From Marivirga arenosa (GTDB taxonomy: Bacteria; Bacteroidota; Bacteroidia; Cytophagales; Cyclobacteriaceae): 64,000 bases of DNA. Each line of letters begins with the position of its first letter. Position 1 is the first letter of the stretch. The notes below the pieces were generated by a model, which searched no databases, was not told the origin of the DNA, and was given only the letters and a program-made list of their open reading frames with translations. This document shows, one piece after another, positions 46,432 to 54,660 of the stretch. The stretch spans positions 1 to 64,000 of the forward strand of contig NZ_CP129968.2 of NCBI RefSeq assembly GCF_030503875.2, given 5' to 3'. A program made the translations under genes and the position numbers.

Positions 46432-47522
46432 AAAAACATATAGTAATAATATTAGCAGCAGTTTTTACGGTATCTTGTTACACTAAGGAGAAAAATGAAA
46501 AGGTTGAAAAGCTAAGCGAAGAAAAAGCATCCAATACTTTTGTTTTTAAATCCAATCAAAATATAGGTAAAGAGAAGTTATCGGATTACAACTTCTTTAA
46601 AGGTGAATTAAAAACATTAGAACCCGGTAAAAATGTTCATCCATATACTTTAAATTCTCCACTTTTTTCAGATTATGCACAAAAAGCTCGTTTTGTCATG
46701 ATTCCGGAAGGAAAAGAAGCGCAATATCATTCTACGGAAGTATTGGAGTTCCCTGTGGGCAGTATTTTGATCAAAAACTTTTATTATCCAAGTGATTTTT
46801 CGAATCCAGATGGAGAGAGAAGAATTATTGAAACCCGATTATTAATTCATGAAGAAGAGGGATGGAAAGCACTTCCTTATGTTTGGAATGACAAACAAAC
46901 TGAGGCTTTTTTGGAAGTAGCAGGAGCTACAAAAAGTGTAAGCTGGAGAGATACTGAAGGCAATACTCAAAAAATAAATTATAGCGTTCCTAATATGAAT
47001 CAATGTAGGAGCTGCCATCTTAAGAATGGTAAAATCACACCAATAGGGCCTTCCGCAAGACAATTAAATGGTGATTATAATTATACTCAAAATGGAAACA
47101 TGAATCAATTAGCTTATTGGGAAAAGCATCATTTAATATCAGATTTACCTTCAACAGGTATGCCAAAATTGGTAAATTATGAAGATGATCAAGCTCCTTT
47201 AGCAGATCGAGCCAGAGCTTACTTAGAAATAAATTGTGGACATTGCCACAGACCTGATGGACCAGCTAAAAACTCCGCACTACATCTTATGGCCTCTGTG
47301 GATAATCCTGCTGCTTGGGGAGTAGGTAAAACTCCAATCGCAGCGGGTAAAGGTTCAGGAGGTTTGAAATACGATATCGTACCAGGCCATCCCGAAGAAT
47401 CTATTCTAGCCTACCGAATGGAGTCTACAGACCCAGGAATTATGATGCCAGAACTAGGAAGGCAATTGGTCCATAAAGAAGGATTGGAATTGGTAAAGAA
47501 TTGGATTGCAGAAATGAAATGA
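46422..47522 (+). CDS. SO2930/HNE_0200-family diheme c-type cytochrome lipoprotein (TIGR03806-like)
   Basis: A 366-residue lipoprotein (Cys19 in FTVSC). Two heme c sites are visible: CRSCH (195-199) and CGHCH (272-276). Conserved features of this family include YTLNSPLFSDYAQKARFVMIPEG, FPVGSILIKNFYYP and the closing PGIMMPELGRQLVHKEGLELVKNWI. It starts inside the beta-helix gene (10-base overlap), so both proteins are made together. Electron transfer to or from an envelope partner is likely; the reaction catalysed by this pair is not known. Confidence 0.87.
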   Translation: MPLKKHIVIILAAVFTVSCYTKEKNEKVEKLSEEKASNTFVFKSNQNIGKEKLSDYNFFKGELKTLEPGKNVHPYTLNSPLFSDYAQKARFVMIPEGKEAQYHSTEVLEFPVGSILIKNFYYPSDFSNPDGERRIIETRLLIHEEEGWKALPYVWNDKQTEAFLEVAGATKSVSWRDTEGNTQKINYSVPNMNQCRSCHLKNGKITPIGPSARQLNGDYNYTQNGNMNQLAYWEKHHLISDLPSTGMPKLVNYEDDQAPLADRARAYLEINCGHCHRPDGPAKNSALHLMASVDNPAAWGVGKTPIAAGKGSGGLKYDIVPGHPEESILAYRMESTDPGIMMPELGRQLVHKEGLELVKNWIAEMK

Positions 47523-47524
47523 TT

Positions 47525-47704
47525 TCAATCATTCTTCTTTGGAAGCAATACAGTAAACATAGCCAATATTAAAAAAATATTGGATAATGGACCTGCAATT
47601 TCTGAGAACGAAAGATGATCGTAATCTAAGCTGTAAAGATTTACAATCAACAGGATTGCAGAACCTATTGTAATAACTATTGCAAATCTATTTCTATTAA
47701 ACAT
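47525..47704 (-). CDS. 59-residue two-helix membrane protein
   Basis: A short ORF from ATG 47704-47702 to a TGA at 47527-47525 encodes MFNRNRFAIVITIGSAILLI followed by a short loop and a second helix (GPLSNIFLILAMFTVLLP), ending KKND. Charge distribution (Arg at the start, Lys at the end) is sensible for a small inner-membrane protein. It lies in the spacer between the convergent cytochrome gene and the Fe-S genes. No family recognised; coding status is plausible, not proven. Confidence 0.5.
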   Translation of the reverse strand: MFNRNRFAIVITIGSAILLIVNLYSLDYDHLSFSEIAGPLSNIFLILAMFTVLLPKKND

Positions 47705-47720
47705 AACATATTACATTGAG

Positions 47721-47750
47721 GAAAACTGAAACTTTAATATTTCAGTTTTC
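47721..47750 (-). terminator. Hairpin after the Fe-S gene pair
   Basis: GAAAACTGAAA and TTTCAGTTTTC form an 11-bp stem with an 8-base loop, 24 bases beyond the stop at 47774. No long T-run follows on the minus strand, so termination strength is uncertain; it also precedes the small gene at 47704. Confidence 0.55.
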
Positions 47751-47773
47751 CAATTTTATATTTCTAATATCCC

Positions 47774-48571
47774 TTACAACCCTTGATTTTTAGCAATCAA
47801 TTCGGCTAAATCTAAGACTTTCACATTATGCTCTCTTTCTTTATTCTTCACTCCATCTCCCATCATAGTCATGCAAAAAGGACAACCCGCTGCAATTACC
47901 TCCGCACCAGTTTCCAATGCCTCCTCAGTTCTCTCAATATTAATCTCCTTATTCCCTTTTTCTGCATCTTTGAACATTTGAGCGCCACCAGCACCACAGC
48001 ATAAACCTTTCGTTTTGCAACGTTTCATCTCAACTAATTCCGCATCTAAAGCTTTAATAACATCACGCGGGGCCTCATACACACCGTTTGCTCTACCTAA
48101 ATAACATGAATCATGGAAAGTGATTTTCTTACCCTTAAATTCTCCACCATCTTTAAGTGTAACTTTCCCCTCATTGATTAATCCTTGAAGGAATTGAGAA
48201 TGGTGTACTACATCATAATTACCTCCTAATTCAGGATACTCATTTTTGATTGTATTAAAACAGTGAGGACAAGCCGTAACTATTTTTTTGATGTTATATC
48301 CGTTTAAAACTTGAATATTACTCATCGCCTGCATCTGGAAAAGAAATTCATTTCCAGCTCTTCTAGCAGGATCTCCTGTACAACTTTCTTCTGGTCCTAA
48401 TACTGCAAAATTAATTCCTACTTTATTTAAGATTTTTGTAAATGCAATGGTAACCGCTTTGTAACGGTCATCAAATGAACCTGCACAGCCTACCCAAAAT
48501 AATACCTCAGGAGCTTCTCCTTTAGCACTCATTTCTTGCATAGTGGGGACTTTATATGTTGAATCGCTCAT
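47774..48571 (-). CDS. CCG-domain (Fe-S)-binding oxidoreductase subunit
   Basis: A 265-residue protein with two CCG-type cysteine domains as in heterodisulfide reductase subunit B, GlpC and LutA: CPHCFNTIKNEYPELGG in the first half and CCGAGGAQMF plus CPFCMTMMGDG in the second. It should bind an iron-sulfur centre and accept or donate electrons. The upstream gene, 34 bases away, supplies ferredoxin domains and a membrane part, so the pair probably forms one quinone-linked electron-transfer module. Confidence 0.85.
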   Translation of the reverse strand: MSDSTYKVPTMQEMSAKGEAPEVLFWVGCAGSFDDRYKAVTIAFTKILNKVGINFAVLGPEESCTGDPARRAGNEFLFQMQAMSNIQVLNGYNIKKIVTACPHCFNTIKNEYPELGGNYDVVHHSQFLQGLINEGKVTLKDGGEFKGKKITFHDSCYLGRANGVYEAPRDVIKALDAELVEMKRCKTKGLCCGAGGAQMFKDAEKGNKEINIERTEEALETGAEVIAAGCPFCMTMMGDGVKNKEREHNVKVLDLAELIAKNQGL

Positions 48572-48605
48572 AATATCTATATTTTGAATTTAATCGTTTC
48601 CTATT

Positions 48606-49919
48606 TTATTTTTCTTCTCCTTTTAATTTATCTGCCCACTTAAATCTGTCTGTTGGTGGGAATTTCCATGGTGCAAAACTAGTCTCAACATTTTGGAACA
48701 TAGAATTCCATGATTGTGGCGAGCTACTTTCTTCCATCGCCATATATCTTCTTCCTTGAAGAATAATATCCAATGGATTAATGCTTACAGGACATGCTTC
48801 AACACATGCATTACAACTTGTACAAGCATTCAGTTCTTCTGCTGAAATGTAATCATCGCTGAATAATGGACTCCCAGATTCAGCTTCTTTGCCTGCCTTG
48901 ATATTTTTCCCAATTTCATCAATTCGATCACGAGTATCCATCATGATTTTTCGAGGAGATAATTTTTTACCAGTTAAATTGGCTGGACACTCAGCAGTAC
49001 ATCTACCACACTCAGTACATGAATAAGCATTCATCAAATTCACCCAAGTAAGATCCGTTGCATCTTTAGCTCCTAATCTTGCTACTTCAGCTGGTGGAGC
49101 ACCGGCATCCATCCCTAGCATACTTTTCACCTCAGTCGTTACTTCATCCATATTATTCATTTGCCCGTTTGGAGTCAGTTTAGCAAAATAAGTATTAGGG
49201 AAAGCAAGGAAGATATGTAAATGCTTAGAATAGGTTACATAAACTGCAAAAGCTAATATTCCTATGATGTGAAACCACCAAGCGAAACGCTCAGTAAAAA
49301 CCAAAGCATCAACACTCATTCCTTCAAATAATGGTGTTAAGAAACTACTAAAGAAAAAACTTCCTGTTTGCACATAATGCTCATCCTTTCCTTGCAACAG
49401 CATATCAGTTGCATTCATAGTAAGAATAGCAAACATTAAAATAATTTCGATAACCAATATTAAATTACCATCTAACTTAGGCCACCCACTTAATGATCGA
49501 AGTCTCTTTACATTTAGTACGTTTCTCCTCAAAAGAAAAGCAACACATGAAACCAATACAGCAACGGCTAGGAATTCAAAAACATTAATTGCGACTGTAT
49601 AAGCATCTCCTAAAATTGGAGCAAATATTCTATGCGTTCCAGCTACACCGTCAATAATGAATTCCAATACCTCTAAGTTAATTACTAGAAAACCAACATA
49701 AATCATTAAGTGAAGAATAGCTGGAATAAACTTTTTGAACATTTTCTGTTGACCAAAAGCAATCAAAAAAGTGTTCTTCCATCTTTGACCACTATTATCA
49801 CTTCTATCAACCTCTTTACCCAGATTGATATTTTTCTTGATGCTCCCTATTCTTTGTGCTAAAAAGTACGCTGCAACTGCAAGTACCAGTAAGAAAGCAA
49901 TTTGCGAGATGTATTCCAT
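48606..49919 (-). CDS. Membrane-bound [4Fe-4S] electron-transfer protein
   Basis: A 437-residue protein: N-terminal membrane domain with about six helices (residues 1-240, NarI/HdrE-like with His residues such as in FKKFIPAILHLMIYVGF and WWFHIIGILAFAVYV, suitable for heme b), then two ferredoxin motifs CTECGRCTAECP (about 301-312) and CTSCNACVEACP (about 368-379). It probably passes electrons between quinone and the CCG protein encoded downstream. In Bacteroidota such pairs are thought to serve fatty-acid or lactate oxidation, but the donor is not shown here. Confidence 0.86.
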   Translation of the reverse strand: MEYISQIAFLLVLAVAAYFLAQRIGSIKKNINLGKEVDRSDNSGQRWKNTFLIAFGQQKMFKKFIPAILHLMIYVGFLVINLEVLEFIIDGVAGTHRIFAPILGDAYTVAINVFEFLAVAVLVSCVAFLLRRNVLNVKRLRSLSGWPKLDGNLILVIEIILMFAILTMNATDMLLQGKDEHYVQTGSFFFSSFLTPLFEGMSVDALVFTERFAWWFHIIGILAFAVYVTYSKHLHIFLAFPNTYFAKLTPNGQMNNMDEVTTEVKSMLGMDAGAPPAEVARLGAKDATDLTWVNLMNAYSCTECGRCTAECPANLTGKKLSPRKIMMDTRDRIDEIGKNIKAGKEAESGSPLFSDDYISAEELNACTSCNACVEACPVSINPLDIILQGRRYMAMEESSSPQSWNSMFQNVETSFAPWKFPPTDRFKWADKLKGEEK

Positions 49920-50014
49920 AGTTGTTTATTATTCGTTGAAAATTTTTTTCAGATTTTTTTTTAAATTTCTTTTGCAGGATAAATATTTAACCTACTTTTG
50001 CACCACTCAATCAC

Positions 50015-50087
50015 GGTGCTGTAGCTCAGGTGGTAGAGCATCGGACTGAAAATCCGTGAGTCGGTGGTTCGAGTCCACTCAGCACCA
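50015..50087 (+). tRNA. tRNA-Phe (anticodon GAA)
   Basis: Acceptor GGTGCTG/CAGCACC, D arm GTAGCTCAGGTGGTAGAGCA, anticodon loop CTGAAAA with GAA, and T arm GGTGG-TTCGAGT-CCACT-like pairing are all present. A terminator follows directly. Confidence 0.97.
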
Positions 50088-50088
50088 C

Positions 50089-50119
50089 AAGCCTTGCTTT
50101 AACTAGCAAGGCTTTTTTT
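50089..50119 (+). terminator. Rho-independent terminator of tRNA-Phe
   Basis: AAGCCTTGCT pairs with AGCAAGGCTT around a TTAACT loop and is followed by a seven-T run, two bases after the tRNA. Confidence 0.9.
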
Positions 50120-50205
50120 ATGTTCTTTAATATTTCAAATTCAGTCATTTTTTTCATCTTTCATCCAAAGCTTACACTTGAAATTTAAAAATAATAGTTG
50201 AGTTT

Positions 50206-50234
50206 AAAAATAGTATGCATACATACTATTTTTG
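50206..50234 (+). promoter_or_regulatory. Operator-like palindrome overlapping a -7 box, upstream of the histidine kinase
   Basis: AAAAATAGTATG (50206-50217) and CATACTATTTTT (50222-50233) form a perfect 12-base inverted repeat with a CATA centre; an inner GTATGCATAC is itself palindromic. TATTTTTG at 50227-50234 matches the TAnnTTTG -7 box inside the right arm. A repressor bound here would block the promoter of the kinase gene starting at 50321. No regulator gene lies adjacent, so the cognate factor is unknown. Confidence 0.6.
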
Positions 50235-50320
50235 CAATAATTTAAAATCAATACAGATAAGCATTTGTTTACTATATCAGATATAAGTTGTTACTTTAGT
50301 AGATATTAAAATTTAAAGAG

Positions 50321-51745
50321 TTGATAAGTCAGTCAATCATTAGTATATTTTTAAAGGAAATTACTCCTACATACATCGGGCAAGCATTTTGGGGGATAGG
50401 ATTGGCTTTAATTCTATGGTATTTTTATAGTTTGTACCAACGAAAACATCTAAAACTTTGGGCTTATAGCTGGCTCTCTTTCGCCCTTCATGTCATCATC
50501 ACTTTAATAACATTATATTTTAATTCTAATGAAAGCATAGGACCCTTTTGGCAAAATGTATTTACATTTTTCTTCCAAATTGCAGGTTTAATGCATATTG
50601 TATGGCTATTACGGGGGGCGTACCATCTAATCGAAAGAAAAAGCATCAGTTTAAAATTTGAATACGCACAATATGCAACAGTAATAGTTATTTCACTATT
50701 CAGTGCATTAGCTTTTGTTTTGGATGAAGAAGGTGGCTATAAATACTCATTAGCTCTACCTTTTACCGTAAAATCATTAATTGCTGGTTTTGGTTTTCTT
50801 TTTGCAGGAATTCAAATTATGAGAATAGGAAAAAGGGATACCGCTGTAGGTAAAAAATTATTATGGATTGCATTCATTCTTTATGGTTTTGAAAACCTTA
50901 ATTATGCCCTCGGTGGGCTTTCAGTACTATTTGATAAGCATTACATTCTAAAATTAAACAGCAGCTTAGGCGCTTTAGATTTCTTGTTAATTGCATTCAT
51001 AGGAATTGGGATGATCATTTGGTTACTTGAGGAAGAAAGATCTGCTTTAGAAAAAACTAACCGAGAATTAGATAGCTTTTTATACAGCACCTCCCATGAT
51101 TTACGAGCTCCAGTCGCTTCTTTACTAGGCTTAATTAATATTGCCAAGCATGATATTAAAGAGGAATCTGGCCAAAAGTATGTGCAAATGATGGAAGAAA
51201 GGGTTAAAAAGCTAGATGATATTTTTAGCGATATCCTCAATTATTCACGCAATATTAAAACTGAAATAAAACCTACAACTTTTAGGCTGGGTGAGATTGT
51301 GGAAGATGTTATCACAGATGTGAAATTCAATGAGGGAGCTGAACAAATTCGCTTAGATTACAGTGAGCAAATACATCATATTCTAAAAACTGACTACTAT
51401 CAGTTAAAAGTAATTTTAGGAAACCTGATCTCAAATGCCGTTAAATATCATGACTCTAAAAAAGAGGATCAATACATTGCTATTCGATTTCAGAAAATAG
51501 ACAGAGATGTACACATATCAGTAGAGGATAATGGCATTGGTATCTCTCCAGAAAGTCAGCACAAGGTATTTGATATGTTCTATAGAGCTACCAGCGAAGC
51601 AGAGGGTTCTGGATTGGGACTTTTTATAGTGAAACAAGCTTTAGAAAAAATTAATGCAAGAATCACGTTAAAATCAGAAGTAAATATGGGGAGCACTTTT
51701 ACAGTAGTCATTCAAAATGCCGCTGTTAAATATAATGATCGATAA
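50321..51745 (+). CDS. Orphan membrane sensor histidine kinase
   Basis: A 474-residue kinase with a TTG start (no early ATG exists). The sensor part has about seven transmembrane helices (20-235) with no extracytoplasmic domain, so it may sense a membrane-located or hydrophobic signal. The kinase core has the H-box SFLYSTSHDLRAP (His259), N-box NLISNAVKYH, G1 DNGIGIS and G2 GSGLGLFIVK. No response regulator is adjacent. The gene is preceded by a strong operator-like palindrome and ends one base from the convergent rluB stop. Confidence 0.88.
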   Translation: MISQSIISIFLKEITPTYIGQAFWGIGLALILWYFYSLYQRKHLKLWAYSWLSFALHVIITLITLYFNSNESIGPFWQNVFTFFFQIAGLMHIVWLLRGAYHLIERKSISLKFEYAQYATVIVISLFSALAFVLDEEGGYKYSLALPFTVKSLIAGFGFLFAGIQIMRIGKRDTAVGKKLLWIAFILYGFENLNYALGGLSVLFDKHYILKLNSSLGALDFLLIAFIGIGMIIWLLEEERSALEKTNRELDSFLYSTSHDLRAPVASLLGLINIAKHDIKEESGQKYVQMMEERVKKLDDIFSDILNYSRNIKTEIKPTTFRLGEIVEDVITDVKFNEGAEQIRLDYSEQIHHILKTDYYQLKVILGNLISNAVKYHDSKKEDQYIAIRFQKIDRDVHISVEDNGIGISPESQHKVFDMFYRATSEAEGSGLGLFIVKQALEKINARITLKSEVNMGSTFTVVIQNAAVKYNDR

Positions 51746-51746
51746 A

Positions 51747-52598
51747 TTATCTTAAGTGCTTCAAATTGATCACTTCCTTTTGCTTTAAAAACCTCCACTT
51801 ACCTCTTGGAAGATCCTTTTTTGTAAGACCTGCAAAAGTTGTTCTATCAAGCTTCACGACTTCATAGCCTAAATGCTCAAACGTTCTTCTAACAATTCTA
51901 TTTCGACCAATTCTAATTTCTAAACCCAGCTTCTTAGCATCTGGACTTAAAATAGCAATCTTATCTACTTTAACCTCTCCGTCTTCCAGGCTTATACCCT
52001 CTTCAATTTTCAAGAAATCTTCTTCCGTGATAGGCTTATCTAATTCAACTTGATAAATTTTAGCTGCTTTATGTTTTGGGTGAGTTAGCTTTTTGGCTAA
52101 TTCTCCATCATTAGTAAAAAGAAGTAATCCTGTAGTATTGCGATCTAATCTGCCAACCGGGTAAATCCTCTCCTGCCCAGCAGCTGCAACCAAATCCATT
52201 ACCGTTTTTCTTCCTTTAGGGTCATCCATAGTGGTGATAAATCCTTTAGGTTTATTCAACAACACATAAACTAACTTTTCTCTTTTTATTGGTTTACCTT
52301 CAAATGCTACCTCATCTGATGGTTTTACTTTAAAGCCTAGTTCTGTAACTACTTTACCGTTTACTTTAACTTTGCCTTCCGATATATGCTGATCGGCTTC
52401 TCTTCTAGAAGATATTCCAGCATTTGCGATAAATTTATTAAGGCGAATCCCTTCTTTAAGCTCTTTTTGCTTTACCTCCTCCGATTTTAATTTTTTAATA
52501 TCATATTCCGGGGTTTCAGCTGTATTTTTCGCCTTAACGTTTTTCTTTTTAAAACCTGATTTAGGCTTATTATGATTCGGGGATTTCTTTTTATGCAT
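51747..52598 (-). CDS. rluB: 23S rRNA pseudouridine synthase RluB-like
   Basis: A 283-residue enzyme: a basic N-terminal tail, an S4 domain (IRLNKFIANAGISSRREADQ from residue 51), and the RsuA-family catalytic domain with GRLDRNTTGLLL (149-160; Asp152 catalytic). RluB/RsuA enzymes isomerise a uridine in rRNA; the S4-RluB pattern suggests a 23S site. The extended Lys-rich N-terminus is common in Bacteroidota homologues. It lies in a minus-strand run with scpB and a DksA-like gene upstream, spaced by 72 bases. Confidence 0.87.
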   Translation of the reverse strand: MHKKKSPNHNKPKSGFKKKNVKAKNTAETPEYDIKKLKSEEVKQKELKEGIRLNKFIANAGISSRREADQHISEGKVKVNGKVVTELGFKVKPSDEVAFEGKPIKREKLVYVLLNKPKGFITTMDDPKGRKTVMDLVAAAGQERIYPVGRLDRNTTGLLLFTNDGELAKKLTHPKHKAAKIYQVELDKPITEEDFLKIEEGISLEDGEVKVDKIAILSPDAKKLGLEIRIGRNRIVRRTFEHLGYEVVKLDRTTFAGLTKKDLPRGKWRFLKQKEVINLKHLR

Positions 52599-52670
52599 AG
52601 AATAGAAATTTACATCCTGATAGGATTATCAAGACTTTATTTCAATTACAAAACTACGCTTCTATTTTGA

Positions 52671-53234
52671 TTAATCCTCGTTTTCTTTCCCAATTTGATT
52701 GTCTTCCTGAGAAAAGTCTTTTGGAGTTGGAAGATCTTTGATATCGTTTATTCCGAAATACTCCATGAAGTTCTGGCTGGTACCATAAAGAATTGGCCTA
52801 CCAATTGCATCTGCTTTACCTTTAATTTCAATCAACTCCTTTTCAAGGAGCTTTTGCACTGTATAATCGCAATTTACTCCTCTTATTTGCTCCATTTCAC
52901 CTTTAGTGATGGGCTGTTTGTATGCAATAATTGAAAGCGTTTCTAGTGCAGATGTAGATAGTCTTTTTTTGGATTGTTGCTTGAGCATAATGCCAATACT
53001 TGCCTGGTAAGCAGGTTTCGTCATGAATTGATACCCCCCACCTACATGCTCAACTTGGAAAGAATATTCATCGGACTCATATTTCTTTAAAATCTTTTCG
53101 AGAGCCCGATCAATATCCTCTTTGGGAACATCTGCTTCAAACATTTCTGACAAACACTTATGTATTTCTTGCACCTTCAATGGAGTGGTGGCACAAAAAA
53201 TTAGTGCTTCAATATGATTCAGCAGAAAATCCAT
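52671..53234 (-). CDS. scpB: Segregation and condensation protein B
   Basis: A 187-residue winged-helix protein: IEALIFCATTPLKVQEIHKCL at the start, and the diagnostic LSTSALETLSIIAYKQPITK followed by IEQIRGVNCDYTVQKLLEKEL-type segments. With ScpA and SMC it forms the bacterial condensin. scpA is not in this window. Its ATG overlaps the DksA-like stop (TAATG), so the two are coupled. Confidence 0.93.
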   Translation of the reverse strand: MDFLLNHIEALIFCATTPLKVQEIHKCLSEMFEADVPKEDIDRALEKILKKYESDEYSFQVEHVGGGYQFMTKPAYQASIGIMLKQQSKKRLSTSALETLSIIAYKQPITKGEMEQIRGVNCDYTVQKLLEKELIEIKGKADAIGRPILYGTSQNFMEYFGINDIKDLPTPKDFSQEDNQIGKENED

Positions 53235-53620
53235 TATTTATCTTGTGCTAATTTTGCTTCAATTGATTGAGTAGTGTGAGGAACTGCCTTTAAACGCTCT
53301 TTAGAGATTAATTTACCTGTTACAGAACAGATTCCATACGTTCCATTTTTGATTCTTACCAACGCATTTTCAAGATTAGTGATGAACTTTTGCTGACGGG
53401 CAGCTAATTGATTCATACTTTCTTTCTCCATAGTATCAGCACCATCTTCTAGTACTTTAACATTTCCTGATGTACCATCAGTACCAGTATCTGCAGATCG
53501 AGTTATGGTTGATTTAATATATTTAAGCTCTTCTTTGGCCTTATTTAATTTGTCAGTGATTAAATCTTCAAACTCTTTTAGCTCATCTGCATTATATCTT
53601 GTTTTCTCTTGATCACTCAT
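53234..53620 (-). CDS. TraR/DksA-family protein with degenerate zinc finger
   Basis: A 128-residue protein: an N-terminal coiled coil (about 10-40 and 64-90) followed by the TraR/DksA C-terminal region NGTYGICSVTGKLISKERLKAVP (92-114). Only one cysteine (Cys98) is present in the whole protein, so the usual four-Cys zinc finger cannot form. This cysteine-poor form is usual among Bacteroidota homologues, which presumably fold without zinc. It may modulate RNA polymerase through its secondary channel. A good promoter lies just upstream. Confidence 0.85.
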   Translation of the reverse strand: MSDQEKTRYNADELKEFEDLITDKLNKAKEELKYIKSTITRSADTGTDGTSGNVKVLEDGADTMEKESMNQLAARQQKFITNLENALVRIKNGTYGICSVTGKLISKERLKAVPHTTQSIEAKLAQDK

Positions 53621-53648
53621 AACATTGTCAGGTTTAAATTATTGCGGG

Positions 53649-53679
53649 CAAAAATAAATGCTTTCGTTTAAAACAAAAA
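53649..53679 (-). promoter_or_regulatory. Bacteroidota promoter for the DksA-like gene
   Basis: On the minus strand a TTTTTG -33 element (53679-53674) is followed after 17 bases by TATTTTTG (53656-53649), a full TAnnTTTG -7 box. Initiation near 53642 gives a leader of about 20 bases. This is the best two-part promoter match in the window. Confidence 0.6.
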
Positions 53680-53766
53680 CTATTTAACGATTTTATAGAA
53701 TATTATATGTTTAGCGATTTACCAGCAACAATGTTTTGTTTTATATATATTGAAATTATCCAAATA

Positions 53767-54660
53767 TTATTTTTTTGGACGATTAGCAAATGCCACTCCT
53801 AAAATTATTAATATAATACCGATATAATGACCTATTACTAAAATTTCACCATCCCATATCCCCCAAATAATGGCTACAATTGGGATTAAGTAAGTTACAA
53901 AACTTGTAAAGATTGGAGAAGTCAATTTTACGAGCCTATTAAATAATATTAACGCAAATGCAGTTCCTATCACACCTAAAATACAAATGAATAATAAAGC
54001 CATTCCAGCTCCATCTGCATATTGCATTTTATGAATAAAATCACTTGCCCCAAATAAATAGCCTCCTGCCAAAGGAGCTATTAAAACCAAAGAAATACTC
54101 GTAATCATTCTTGGTGTTAATACATTAAACTGGGTTTTGATTATATTCAGGTTTAGTCCATAACAGAAGGTTGCAAGTATTACGAATAAGGCATAAAAGT
54201 TAAAATTTCCAAGTTCACCATCAGATCCAGCAACAATCAAAACAACAGTGCCAGCAAAGCCTAAAGCAATCCCTAAACTATCTCTGAGTTTTAAACTTCC
54301 TTTAAAAAATAAAACGCCAACTAGCAATGCAAATATTGGAGTCAGTGCATTCAATACACCTGTAATCCCACTTTCAAGTTGAGTTTGTGCATAGGCAAAT
54401 AAAAATGCTGGCCCAAAACTGCCCACCATACCTGAAATAAAAAGCCATTTCCATTGCCTTCTATTTAATGTTTTGAGTTTAGGTAATGATAAGGGAGTAA
54501 GCACTAAAGCTGCTGAAAATATTCTAATGGCTCCAACTTCTCCTGCTGAAAAGACAAGAAGCCCTTTTTTAATAAGAATAAAAGAGCTTCCCCATATGAG
54601 CGCGAGTAATATTAATAATCCGTAAATTAAAACTGGACTTGCAGTTTCTTTTTCATTCAT
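53767..54660 (-). CDS. EamA/DMT-family transporter
   Basis: A 297-residue inner-membrane protein with ten hydrophobic helices in two EamA repeats (LLALIWGSSFILIKKGL at the start and the corresponding LILFNRLVKLTSPIFTSFVTYL in the second half). Family members export amino acids and other small metabolites. It starts within the dusB stop (4-base overlap), so both genes are expressed together, though no functional link is evident. Substrate unknown. Confidence 0.88.
   Translation of the reverse strand: MNEKETASPVLIYGLLILLALIWGSSFILIKKGLLVFSAGEVGAIRIFSAALVLTPLSLPKLKTLNRRQWKWLFISGMVGSFGPAFLFAYAQTQLESGITGVLNALTPIFALLVGVLFFKGSLKLRDSLGIALGFAGTVVLIVAGSDGELGNFNFYALFVILATFCYGLNLNIIKTQFNVLTPRMITSISLVLIAPLAGGYLFGASDFIHKMQYADGAGMALLFICILGVIGTAFALILFNRLVKLTSPIFTSFVTYLIPIVAIIWGIWDGEILVIGHYIGIILIILGVAFANRPKK

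Noticed and set aside
51743..51749. Missing terminator between convergent kinase and rluB genes
   Set aside because: The stops are one base apart, leaving no room for a hairpin. Similar tight convergence occurs at 11522/11527, so this is a genome habit rather than a sign of gene truncation.
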